A stretch of 64,000 nucleotides of DNA from Rana temporaria (taxonomy: Eukaryota > Chordata > Amphibia > Anura > Ranidae), in assembly GCF_905171775.1 (NCBI RefSeq), contig NC_053494.1, positions 198,477,544-198,541,543 of the forward strand, read 5' to 3'. The position numbers and the translations under genes were made by a program. Every line of letters starts with the position of its first letter. Position 1 is the first letter of the stretch. The notes beneath the pieces were generated by a model, which was not told where the DNA came from, did no database searches, and saw nothing but the letters and a program-made list of their open reading frames with translations. Positions 23,310 to 33,509 of the stretch are shown here, piece by piece.

Positions 23310-24310
23310 CCCTCTAGTGTGTGCTACTAGAAGTGGTAGTGTATGAAAATCTACCTGACTCATGTTACAGCGTGTGAGTCTTACTTGTCTCAAAGTTCGC
23401 TTGAGTTTAGGGCTGGGTGACTTATCCTGGCAGCTCTCTCTGGTGCCTCCCTCTGGTATCTGGAAGGTTGGAGAACCTTCTAGAATTAGAGGGCAGGGGT
23501 TAGGAGGAGCTGCCATGAATATTTATGGAGCCTCAGCCAATCCCCATAGGAATTAGAGTAGGTGAACTATAGTCTGGCCCAGAGATAAACCTGAGTCTCT
23601 GAATCTGGGTCAGAGTTATTAGAGGCCAGGGGTGGGTGACTCATCCTGGCAGCTCTCTGGTGCCTTCTCCTGTTTCTAGAATGTTGGAGAACTTTCTGGA
23701 AGATAGTGGGCAGAAGCTAGGAGGGTTTACCTTAAATATTTAGGGGTCCTAAACCAATCCCCAGGTTGGGGGCATAGAAGAGAACTAAGGAGCACTTAAA
23801 TAGACATGGGACATGCCAGCAGGGGAGTCGGGTGGAAGATGGAAAAGCAGTGCTGAGGAGAGGCTGTCGGTGGCCCTTGAGGGACCCTTACCGGGGGGAA
23901 GTCGCCTCGGGTTGGAGGCTCAGGATAGCTGGCCTGGAAGGATCCCACCACAGGAGGCAGTTGAAGGGGAACCTTTAGGAGCGGCAGCGGGAGAGTGCAG
24001 GCAAGGACAGTAAGTAAAGCTCAGCACGGTGCAGGGACAAAACAAGGGAAGAGACTGTCAGCTGTAACAGTGCTCTCTGAAGACAGTGGTATGCTTAAGT
24101 CTTCATCCTTACCTAGGGAATCTCCATAAGGTGTGCCAGTCGGGAGGACTGGGGAAGTGTGTCAGTCAGGAGGACTAAGGAATTTAAGCAGCCAGGTGGG
24201 CTGGTATCTTCTGCAGCGGTAGAACTGGGCTCAGGATCTACAGGAAGGCAGAAGGTGACGCTGTTCACTCCATTACGTGCTACCTTTATCCACAAAGGGA
24301 CAGAATGTTC
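23310..24310 (+). repeat. Family E LTR-like repeat with internal duplication
   Basis: It starts near CACCCTCTAGTGTGTGCTACT, as does the inverted copy at 46376-46880. GGGTGACT-ATCCTGGCAGCTCTCT occurs twice (about 23416 and 23634), showing an internal duplication of roughly 220 bp. CACTTAAATAGACATG resembles a TATA region. The right part shares GGCCTGGAAGGATCCCACC with the other copy. An LTR origin is inferred from these features. Confidence 0.55.
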
Positions 24311-24537
24311 CTAGCCTGTCAATTACAAAAGCCAGTATAAAGGAATAGTAGTGGTAAAAAAAAAGCACTCGTGAGTTTAACTAAAAAAAAAAAATCTGTA
24401 CAATTCTACTTTAGGGGGGCATGACAGGGGGTGTGTCCTATGCCTGCATACTTTTTCTAATAGGTATCCCTCATTCCCATTTTAGAAAGTTGGGAGGAAT
24501 GCCTTTAAGTATACCCTACTGGAGAGGTCTGTGTTAA

Positions 24538-25015
24538 AGCAGGATTCCACCCGCAATTATTATTTTTTTTAAAGCCAGCAGCTACTAACAGTGTAGCTGC
24601 TGACATTTACTAAGGACACTTACCTTGTCCTACGTGCCCGCGCTGATGGCCCCCCCGATGCCGATCCCACGATCGATGCAGGTCCCGCGCCGCCATTCAC
24701 ACTAGGGGAAACAGGCAGTGAAGTCTTACGGCTTCACTGCCCATTTCCTACTACGCCTGTGTGAGTCTCGTGCCGGCTTGTGAATGGGCGGCTGCTCTCT
24801 GAGAACACACACAGTTCCCAGAAAGCAGCGCGCCTCATTCACTAGGAGAAGAAGAAGAAGAAAACATTCCGCGGTGCCGAAGAGGCAGATTACGGACTTC
24901 CGCATAGCAACAGGTATTTCGGGTGAGTATAAATTTTTTTTTTTTTTCACTTTTATTTTATTTTATTTTTTTAGTACTTTTGGCCAAATGTTGTTTTCCT
25001 GGGTGGAACTCCGCT
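24538..25015. mobile_element. Family F element (F3), TTAA flanks
   Basis: TTAA at 24534-24537 and 25016-25019; termini AGCAGGATTCCACCC and GGGTGGAACTCCGCT are inverted repeats. The interior holds a long imperfect hairpin around GGCTTCACTGCC/GGCAGTGAAG. No transposase is visible. Confidence 0.7.
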
Positions 25016-25019
25016 TTAA

Positions 25020-26170
25020 AGTGAAGTAAATGGGCAAAGCACTAGCTCCCCCCCCCCCCTGCCTTAGGCAGGGGTCTCTATTCTCTTTTCAAGACGTAGT
25101 ATTTGCTAGGTTATAGTTGAGTTGAATTGACAGTTTAGCTTTATTGGATCCCTCCTAGGCTCTGGTTATTGTTTGCTTCAGCCTGCTGCTAGTGAGTGTC
25201 CCTGACAATACTGAGGGAGACCTGTAGGCAGGTGCAATTTGACCTCCATTCAGCAGGTGGCTCTGTTCCACTATGCCGATGGAGCAAAGCGTGCAGAGGA
25301 ATTTTGTTCCTTCAAAGGCTCTTTAGTTGTCACAGAGGTTGCAGCTGTCTGATTGGACACTGTTGGTGAGGCAATGAGATCTTGAGGAATGTAGAATTCA
25401 GCTTTACTAGCATAAGAGAACAGCATACATGTGTGAGAACAACATTACAGGAGAGAGCAGAGAGAAACAAAAGAACTTCCATCATGTGCAGAATATGCAT
25501 GCATATATAAACACACACAGAGGCCAATATGCAACTACAGTGCCATCTATAGTTTGGAGTGCATAGTACATGCTGTTGCATTTCCAACACTGATGACATC
25601 TGGCAGTGATTTTGGGGTGGGAATCTATAAGATAGTGTATTAATGCCATTAAGGCGTGCCTGAGCCCTTAATTGCCAGGGATAGTGATCAGCACAAGGAT
25701 AGGTTCATGTTCGAGTAGGGACACTTCTTGTACACAGCAGACATCCCTGTATCCAGACCAGCATTTGAGTCTTTCAGCAGTATAGAGTGTTGCTTCAGTA
25801 CACTGCAGTTTGCCCCCTTCCAGCAGAAGGTGTTCTCTGGTAAAACAGGCTAAGCCTGGAACACTGCCACTTTGCAATTCTGTGCATTGCTGAGTGTTAT
25901 ACTGTAACTGTATGAACAACAACCATTAGTTTGTTACGTGAATACCAGTCCCTTTCGCAAATTATGTACAAACACTTCTGTTAACCTGATTACAATATAC
26001 AAGGTATTATACAAGATCCCAGACTCCCAGAGTGGATTCTACAGTCTCAGGCCCCGCCCACAGGCTGCACAGAGATACAATAGATCATTGTATCATCTTC
26101 CTGCCTCTAGGGGGAGGCCACTCCTTTTCTGACTCTATAGCACAGGACCATGGGACATGTAGTCCCTCGG
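25020..26170. other. No recognisable feature
   Basis: About 1.1 kb of non-coding sequence containing scattered CAGCAGTATA-like words. Frames at 25330-25599 and 25668-25922 (minus) show no domain. Confidence 0.35.
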
Positions 26171-26174
26171 TTAA

Positions 26175-26286
26175 AGGGGTTGTAATGCTTTATTTTTTAT
26201 TTTTAAATGACAAACGGGTCATACTTACCTCCGCTGTGCAGCTCATTTTTCACAAGATGCATTAAGGTGAAGAAACATGAACCCCT
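26175..26286. mobile_element. Short TTAA-flanked foldback element
   Basis: TTAA at 26171-26174 and 26287-26290; ends AGGGGTTGTAATGC and CATGAACCCCT. At 112 bp it is a strongly deleted relative of the element at 1095-1597. Confidence 0.65.
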
Positions 26287-26850
26287 TTAACGTTGATTAT
26301 GTAATAAAGCAGGCCAGAGACTGTAATTTTCATGGGAACTGGCGAAACAAAGGAATCTGGGGAGTCTATAAAGTCAACTGCAACTGGTAGGCCCACTCTC
26401 TTATGGAAATAAAGGAAGAGGAAACTGTGCTGTAAATCAAGCATAATTTAAAAAATTTGAAAATGATCTAACCAATACACATAAAAAGATGAAAATTTAT
26501 AAAAAATATTATGAATGCACCGTGTATGGTGTTACACCAAAATCAAATCCAAATGCCAACAAGAAATGACAGCCAGAATAAGAATCCTGGTAGATGATAA
26601 TCAGCAGCAAGTCCAAAGTGGTAAGGGTGTTGAAAGAAACCTGCACTATCACCCGATGACACACGTGCACCTCCACCAAATAAGCAAGCCTGCTTACCAG
26701 ATCACAGACTATGATATGCCTTTCGATCAATCAAACTCCTAGGTGGTGTTGTTCGTACAGAAAGGAAGTAGGTGTGGGATGCCCCAAACGAATGTAAGTG
26801 ATCACACTATCCGGGATATCCTCATGCAGTATCGAAAAAAAGAACGCTCA

Positions 26851-27120
26851 GGCCCCATACACACGACCGGTTTTCTCGGCAGAATTCAGCAAGAAACTCG
26901 ATGGGAGACGTATTCTGCCGAGAAAACCGGTCGTGTGTACACTTTTCGCAGAGAAACCCGTCGGGAAACTCGTCGAGCCAAAAAGAGAGCATGTTCTCTA
27001 TTTCCTCGTTGGGCAATGGGAGCATTTGGCTCGACGAGTTTTCTGACAGCCGAACAAGGAACTCGACGAGCAAAACGATGTGTTTTGCCCGTCGAGTTTC
27101 TCGGTCGTTTGTACGGGGCC
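26851..27120. mobile_element. Family B MITE (B2), TCA duplication
   Basis: GGCCCCATACACACGACC and GGTCGTTTGTACGGGGCC are inverted ends; TCA flanks both sides (26848-26850, 27121-27123). The interior is a chain of foldbacks built on TTCTCGGCAGAAT and GAGTTTC-TCG units, which produces stop-poor frames on both strands that are not genes. The closest relative is B5 at 55178. Confidence 0.85.
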
Positions 27121-27129
27121 TCACATAGC

Positions 27130-27700
27130 ATAATTCTGTATGCATATGTTTAATATAAAAAAACAGGATATACTTACAAACATCAGACTAAAAACGCAGT
27201 AAAAGCAATAAAGATGAAGCCGGCCGGCGTGCGGACACCTGTCCGATGGGCGATGACGTGAGCGCGTCCACTCTCTTATGGTCATTGAAGAGCCTTAACA
27301 GGTGCTGCTGTTCTGACCGCCGCTGTACCTGCATAGAGAGACAGCAGTACCTGATACCCAGTATAGTATGTAGCCTTCATCAGCAAGCAAAGGTGCAGAG
27401 GCACCCATACTGATCACCATAACTGGTTTCTCACCAACTCCACCGCAGCCCGCTGCGCATCCTTCACCTAATCCTACTGCTGATCCAGAACCTGCCCATT
27501 CTACCTCTTTGTACCGTAGCCATACCTTCATCCAGGATTGGAGCTCTGACTCTGTTTGTTTCATGTGGACACTGTGTTAGATTTTAAATGTATTGATATT
27601 ATGTTATACGTGTTAGAGGCATATGTCCCCTCTCTGTTCTATCTCTGTCATCTCTCTCCCTTCCCCCTGCATTTTACACACTGCTGGCAGACATATTTTT
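27130..27700. other. Non-coding, possible remnant of an inverted-arm element
   Basis: GATGACGTGAGCGCGTCC (about 27252) and the flanks of B2 resemble the arm sequences of class P, but matching arms or flanking repeats could not be shown. The frame at 27295-27564 is not recognised. Confidence 0.25.
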
Positions 27701-27701
27701 T

Positions 27702-27961
27702 TTAAATTATAATTGAAAAAGCAGAGACTGCGAGCCAGGCCTTCTCATCCACATCAGCGCCTGACCTCACAAATGCGCTTCTGGAAGAATGGTCAAACAT
27801 TCCCATAAACACACTCCTTAACCTTATGGACAGCCTTCCCAGAAGAGTTGAAGCAGTTATAGCTGCAAAGGGTGGGCCAACTTAATATTAAACCCGACGG
27901 ACTAAGACTGGGATGCCATTAAAGTTCATGTGCGTGTAAAGGCAGGCGTCCTAATACTTTT
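27702..27961 (+). pseudogene. Tc1-like transposase 3' end and terminal repeat fragment
   Basis: Translation of 27715-27880 gives RDCEPGLLIHI, DLTNALLEEW and LPRRVEAVIAAKGGPT. The last is the characteristic C-terminus of a Tc1-like transposase lineage different from the intact copy at 28608. The conserved 3' non-coding part follows, up to CGTCCTAATACTTTT (27947-27961). The outer end of the same terminal repeat resumes at 31073-31101, so P1 inserted into it. The same terminal segment is seen alone at 47305-47392. The catalytic domain is missing. Confidence 0.75.
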
Positions 27962-28240
27962 AAAATGTGTGGTGATCTCTCGCGCTACTGTGAGTAGATA
28001 GTGAATGGTATACTAGGTGAAAATCACAAAGCAGAAATATCTATAAAGTGTTCACTGTACACAAATAGTAAAAATGATAAAGAAGGTGATATCGTGCTCA
28101 ATAAAAATAATAATAACATGCAAGATATAAACATACAAACATCGTGTGTAAATAATGTAAAACTGGAAACTAAAATAGGAATATACAATAAACGTGTATA
28201 TAAGTGATGCAAATATTGCACAAAACCATAAATAGATATA

Positions 28241-29845
28241 CAGTGAGGAAAATAAATATTTGAACACCCTGCTATTTTGCAAGTTCTCCCACTTGGAAAT
28301 CATGGAGGGGTCTGAAATTGTCATCGTAGGTGCATGTCCACTGTGAGAGACATAATCAAAAAAAAAAATTCCAGAAATCACAATTTATGATTTTTTAACT
28401 ATTTATTTGTATGATACAGCTGCAAATAAGTATTTGAACACCTGTCTATCAGCTAGAATTCTGACCCTCAAAGACCTGTTAGTCTGCCTTTAAAATGTCC
28501 ACCTCCACTCCATTTATTATCCTAAATTAGATGCACCTGTTTGAGGTCATTAGCTGCATAAAGACACCTGTCCACCCCATACAACCAGTAAGAATCGAAC
28601 TACTAACATGGCCAAGACCAAAGAGCTGTCCAAAGACACTAGAGACAAAATTGTACACCTCCACAAGGCTGGAAAGGGCTACGGGGAAATTGCCAAGCAG
28701 CTTGGTGAAAAAAGGTCCACTGTTGGAGCAATCATTAGAAAATGGAAGAAGCTAAACATGACTGTCAATCTCCCTCGGACTGGGGCTCCATGCAAAATCT
28801 CACCTCGTGGGGTCTCAATGATCCTAAGAAAGGTGAGAAATCAGCCCAGGACTACACGGGAGGAGCTGGTCAATGACCTGAAAAGAGCTGGGACCACCGT
28901 TTCCAAGGTTACTGTTGGTAATACACTAAGACGTCATGGTTTGAAATCATGCATGGCACGGAAGGTTCCCCTGCTTAAACCAGCACATGTCAAGGCCCGT
29001 CTTAAGTTTGCCAATGACCATTTGGATGATCCAGAGGAGTCATGGGAGAAAGTCATGTGGTCAGATGAGACCAAAATAGAACTTTTTGGTCATAATTCCA
29101 CTAACCGTGTTTGGAGGAAGAAGAATGATGAGTGCCATCCCAAGAACACCACCCCTACTGTGAAGCATGGGGGTGGTAGCATCATGCTTTGGGGGTGTTT
29201 TTCTGCACATGGGACAGGGCGACTGCACTGTATTAAGGAGAGGATGACCGGGGCCATGTATTGCGAGATTTTGGGCAACAACCTCCTTCCCTCAGTTAGA
29301 GCTTTGAAGATGGGTCGAGGCTGGGTCTTCCAACATGACAATGACCCGAAGGACACAGCCAGGATAACCAAGGAGTGGCTCTGTAAGAAGCATATCAAGG
29401 TTCTGGCGTGGCCTAGCCAGTCTCCACACCTAAGCCCAATAGAGAATCTTTGGAGGGAGCTCAAACTCCGTGTTTCTCAGCAACAGCCCAGAAACCTGAC
29501 TGATGTAGAGAAGATCTGTGTGGAGGAGTGGGCCAAAACCCCTCCTCCAGTGTGTGCAAAGCTGGTGAAAAACTACAAGAAACGTTTGACCTCTGTAATT
29601 GCAAACAAAGGCTAATGTACCAAATATTAACATTGATTTTCTCAGGTGTTGAAATACTTATTTGCAGCTGTATCATACAAATAAATAGTTAAAAAAATCA
29701 TACATTGTGATTTCTGGATTTTTTTTTGGATTATGTCTCTCACAGTGGACATGCACCTACAATAACAATTTCAGACCCCTCCATGACTTCCAAGTGGGAG
29801 AACTTGCAAAATAGCAGGGTGTTCGAATACTTATTTTCCTCACTG
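28241..29845 (+). mobile_element. Full-length Tc1/mariner transposon, 1605 bp
   Basis: TA dinucleotides flank CAGTGAGGAAAATAAATATT at the left and the inverse ATACTTATTTTCCTCACTG at the right. The inverted repeats are long (roughly 200 bp), as in elements with inner and outer direct repeats. The segment GGACATGCACCTAC and its inverse lie well inside both ends. The element is inserted in the left arm of P1; the opposite arm keeps the empty site around 30250-30275. Both ends and one uninterrupted transposase frame survive, so the insertion is recent or its decay slow. Confidence 0.95.
28608..29615 (+). CDS. Tc1/mariner transposase, intact frame
   Basis: The 335-residue DD34E transposase would bind the terminal inverted repeats and move the element by cut-and-paste into TA sites in the nucleus. 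Residues 1-50 form the first helix-turn-helix (DTRDKIVHLHKAGKGYGEIAK), and a basic linker follows (LPRTGAPCKI). The second DNA-binding helix-turn-helix spans about 65-120. The catalytic core has D153 in WSDETKIELFG, the glycine-rich HGGGSIMLWGC at 187-197, D244 in FQHDNDPKD and E279 in SPIENLW. There are 34 residues between D244 and E279, and the length is normal for the family. Possible weakening changes are GAP in the linker where GRP-like sequence is usual, D249 in PKDTA where H is usual, and H274 in SPHLSP where D is usual. The start at 28608 gives the conserved MAKTKEL N-terminus; an upstream overlapping frame (28531) is a shadow. Activity is not shown by sequence alone. Confidence 0.95.
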   Translation: MAKTKELSKDTRDKIVHLHKAGKGYGEIAKQLGEKRSTVGAIIRKWKKLNMTVNLPRTGAPCKISPRGVSMILRKVRNQPRTTREELVNDLKRAGTTVSKVTVGNTLRRHGLKSCMARKVPLLKPAHVKARLKFANDHLDDPEESWEKVMWSDETKIELFGHNSTNRVWRKKNDECHPKNTTPTVKHGGGSIMLWGCFSAHGTGRLHCIKERMTGAMYCEILGNNLLPSVRALKMGRGWVFQHDNDPKDTARITKEWLCKKHIKVLAWPSQSPHLSPIENLWRELKLRVSQQQPRNLTDVEKICVEEWAKTPPPVCAKLVKNYKKRLTSVIANKG

Positions 29846-30361
29846 TATATGTGGATGAACAATAGTTCATCAATGTGCATGTGAAATAGAATCACTCAAG
29901 TGCAAATACAGTCCACCTAGTGCTAATGTTGCATGGATGACTATCTCAAAGACCAGATGTTATAATAATGGTAGCCGAGGAGTTAGTCCATAGAAGATGA
30001 TGTCAAAACAGATAAGTATTGTGAAATGGAAAAATAGATAAATAAAGGATCCTCCCGCTGGTCTCCCAGAACTCTCACCTCCTTATAATGATAATGAGCA
30101 TTAAAGAATCTCATATGGGTCAGCCTCGTGTTTAATTAGCTCCCATTCTCTCCTCTTTCTCGTCCAAATCAGTGCGCAAAGTCATCCATGCAACATTAGC
30201 ACTTCTAGGTGGACTGTATTTGCACTTGAGTGATTCTATTTCACATGTGTTCATCCACATATTTATTTATTTATGTTTTTGTGCAATATTTGCATCACTT
30301 ATATACACGTTTAGTGTATATTCCTATTTTAGTTTCCAGTTTTACATTATTTACACACGAA

Positions 30362-31008
30362 GGGCCAGATTCTGGTACAAATGCGGCGGCGCAACGTAAC
30401 CCGTTTACGTTACACCGCCGCAAGTTTTCAGTGTAAGTGCCTGATCCACAAAGCACTTACCTGTAAAATTCAAATGGGGCGTGTACCATTTAAATTAGGC
30501 GCGCTCCAGTGCCAGACGTACTGTGCATGCTCAGTTTTGAAATTCCCGCCGTGCTTTGCGCGATGTGACGTAATTTTTTTGAGCGGCGACGTGAGTTACA
30601 GCGTTTCGTATTCCCGGACGTCTTACGCAAAAACAAAAAAAAATTGAAATTCGAAGCGGGAACGACGGCCATACTTTAACATGGCTCGTGTAAAGTTAAG
30701 GCATGTAAAATCATGACCAACTTTGCGACGGGAAAAAATTACTAGCGACGACGTAACGAACGCGAAAACCGTCGTGGATCGCCGTAAATGCTCATTAGCA
30801 TACCCGACGCAGGAAAACGACGCAAACTCCACCCAGCGGCGGCCGAAGTATTGCATCCTAAGATACGACGGTGTAAGTCAATTACACCTGTCGGATCTGC
30901 GGGCTATCTATGCAGAACTGATTCTATGAATCAGCCGCATAGATACGACAAGAGATACGACGGTGTATCAGGAGATACGCCGTCGTATCTATTCTGTGAA
31001 TCTGGCCC
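30362..31008. mobile_element. Family A MITE (A7) inside the right arm of P1
   Basis: Termini GGGCCAGATTC and GAATCTGGCCC; the body is CpG-rich with the GACTGATTCTATGAATCAG hairpin near 30920. The other P1 arm (28130-28165, inverse) keeps the unoccupied sequence ACACGATGTTTG. The filled site reads ACACGAA at the left and AATGTTTG at the right, so the duplication is short (1-3 bp). Confidence 0.85.
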
Positions 31009-31072
31009 AATGTTTGTACGTTTATATCTTGCATGTTATTATTATTTTTATTGAGCGCGATATCACCTTCTT

Positions 31073-31101
31073 CGTCCCAATACTTTTGACAATGTAGTGC
31101 A
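31073..31101. repeat. Outer end of the Tc1-like terminal repeat split by P1
   Basis: CGTCCCAATACTTTTGACAATGTAGTG continues the fragment that breaks off at 27961. The first 15 bases are the direct-repeat copy created by the P1 insertion. Confidence 0.7.
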
Positions 31102-31104
31102 CGT

Positions 31105-32144
31105 GTTAACCTTACCAAAAGATACAGTAGCTCTAGCTCTATGTTTAAGAAATATAATACATCAACTAGTATTGCTTTATGTTCACCTAACCATTGAAGA
31201 TTGACATATATAAGTTTGTAAAAGGAGCAACATAAGTGAAGCTATAAGATTTGACATTCTAAAGAATCTGTGGGTCCCAGGTGAAACATTTTCATCTCCG
31301 GTATCAAAACACTATAAGAAAAAGGGCTGGAATCTAAGATTTCATTACGACTGGCTGTCTAGATAGAAGAAGTTAGCTTATTCTTCTGCTGAGGATTTGG
31401 CTTACTGCAAATACTGCAAATACTGCTGAGCTTTTCCGAAGTCAGAAATGGAATCAACTCTGATCCTCTTGCCTCTCTAAATAAGAAAAATTCATATACT
31501 GGAAAAAATAAGTTGGAAAAACATTCTGCCAACCAGTACCATCCACATTGTATTAATTTATTTTCATTAGAAAAATAAATCCCATATAAGTCTATGGAAA
31601 ACCAACTGGTAACAGAAAACCTGAGAAAAGTATCTGAGAACATAAAAAAAAATTGTAGCACTGTCCCCGTAGGGCTTGCTGAATGTTAACTTCTTAGGAC
31701 TCTCTCTGGTTACCAGCAGCTGGGTACTGAGGGTTCCCACTTGGTTGCTGGGGGATTCCACTTGTCCCACCCTTACTCCCGCTTGCTCATTTACTCAATG
31801 ACCAGTCCAGGGTATTTGTGTTTTTGTATTTTATTTTGGGAACTTGGATGGGAGAGGGGATGAGTGGGATACTCCAACTGGAACTACTCACAATGGAAAA
31901 GGACAACTCTCATTGACCTCACTGGATTACTTGTGGAAGCAGTCACACTGCTTTAACCATAGAGCCACATGTATGGAGGAATTTGGTCATCCTGCTCTCA
32001 CTAGCAGAAGACTTGCTGCATTACGTTATATTCAGGATACTCTCTAGCATCCCCTTTACTGACACCCGTCCACTGACTCTTCTAGCTGAAGGTGTGTCCC
32101 TCACTCGACAGGCCCCAAAGACACAGATCTGTGCTCACAGTAGG
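31105..32144. other. No recognisable feature
   Basis: Non-coding DNA with no element ends. Frames at 31359-31661 (minus) and 31844-32047 (plus) have no recognised domains. Confidence 0.35.
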
Positions 32145-32159
32145 CAGAATCAGATCCTT

Positions 32160-33494
32160 GCAAGTGACAGTAAACAAAAGAAAAGTATGAATGACAATAG
32201 TCAAAACAGTTCGGTGTGTACTGTAGCAGCGCTACAAACAGAGTATGCACTCTGAAACAAGTTCTATGGTGACATAGGTATCCCAAATAATGGTGCGGGT
32301 GGACAGCGGCAATAAACTGTGTTTTCATCAATCTGTGCTTCTTATCACCAGGAATATTTGTGTTTCACCACGTGGGGGGATATCAACCCCTTATGGGGAT
32401 GCACTCACCAGACCAAAGGTATAAATCAGCATTGGATACATCAGCCTCTGCCACCAGCCTTGCACTCTCCACAACTCTTGCTTAAGTGTGTCTTGCTCGT
32501 ATACATATAAAGGAATGAACTTTTGATAGTGTATTATCGTTTAAAAGTTTATTTAGCAAACCCACAGGTCCCCTTACAATATATGCGTACCATAGTGCAA
32601 TAAAACATAAGCATGAAATGTACTGTGCCTGATTGTAAACAGTAACTGGCGCTCCAGCGCGTTCCTCTGTTCCTGATCCACCAGGCTGACAGTCTGTCGG
32701 TCGTTTGATGTTGGCCACACCCTGACGCGTTTCGTCATTGGCTGACTTCGTCTGAGGGTCCCTCAGACGAAGTCAGCCAATGACGAAACGCGTCAGGGTG
32801 TGGCCAACATCAAACGACCGACAGACTGTCAGCCTGGTGGATCAGGAACAGAGGAACGCGCTGGAGCGCCAGTTACTGTTTACAATCAGGCACAGTACAT
32901 TTCATGCTTATGTTTTATTGCACTATGGTACGCATATATTGTAAGGGGACCTGTGGGTTTGCTAAATAAACTTTTAAACGATAATACACTATCAAAAGTT
33001 CATTCCTTTATATGTATACGAGCAAGACACACTTAAGCAAGAGTTGTGGAGAGTGCAAGGCTGGTGGCAGAGGCTGATGTATCCAATGCTGATTTATACC
33101 TTTGGTCTGGTGAGTGCATCCCCATAAGGGGTTGATATCCCCCCACGTGGTGAAACACAAATATTCCTGGTGATAAGAAGCACAGATTGATGAAAACACA
33201 GTTTATTGCCGCTGTCCACCCGCACCATTATTTGGGATACCTATGTCACCATAGAACTTGTTTCAGAGTGCATACTCTGTTTGTAGCGCTGCTACAGTAC
33301 ACACCGAACTGTTTTGACTATTGTCATTCATACTTTTCTTTTGTTTACTGTCACTTGCATATATTTCCTTTATAAGCGGCTGCTTATTGTGTATCCAGGT
33401 GCCTATTTTTCCTTTTATCAGTAACCTTAATTGCTTATTCCTGTGCGCTGAGCAGTGCTTTTTTATTAGGAAGGGCGGAGTTAAGCATTTTTTA
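32160..33494 (+). mobile_element. Class P element (P2): 600-bp perfect palindrome plus tail
   Basis: A perfect 15-bp direct repeat CAGAATCAGATCCTT lies at 32145-32159 and 33495-33509. Between them, the left arm (32159-32758) and right arm (32760-33359) are inverse copies around a single T at 32759. Every position I compared matches, and identical proteins are predicted at 32482-32718 minus and 32800-33036 plus. A 135-bp asymmetric tail (33360-33494), rich in T and containing GTGCGCTGAGCAGTGC, follows the right arm. CTGACGCGTTTCGTC lies near the centre. Either a very young retroposon-like insertion or an assembly fold-back could produce this. Confidence 0.8.
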
Positions 33495-33509
33495 CAGAAT
33501 CAGATCCTT

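Larger units (their letters stand above)
27962..31072 (-). mobile_element. Class P inverted-arm element (P1) carrying Tc1 and A7
   Basis: CGTCCTAATACTTTT (27947-27961) and CGTCCCAATACTTTT (31073-31087) form a 15-bp direct repeat with one mismatch. The left arm (28080-28240, continued at 29848-29943) is the inverse of the right arm (30177-30361, continued at 31009-31072), with a centre of about 230 bp. A 118-bp asymmetric tail lies at the left (27962-28079). The intact Tc1 splits the left arm and a family A element splits the right arm. Without them the element is about 860 bp. No coding frame belongs to the element itself. Confidence 0.75.

Noticed and set aside
26743..27153. Several stop-poor frames on both strands around B2
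   Set aside because: Generated by the foldback units of the MITE; RETRRETRR-like repeats follow the DNA repeats.
32482..33036. Identical 78-residue proteins on opposite strands
   Set aside because: A direct consequence of the 600-bp palindrome, with no domain or coding support.
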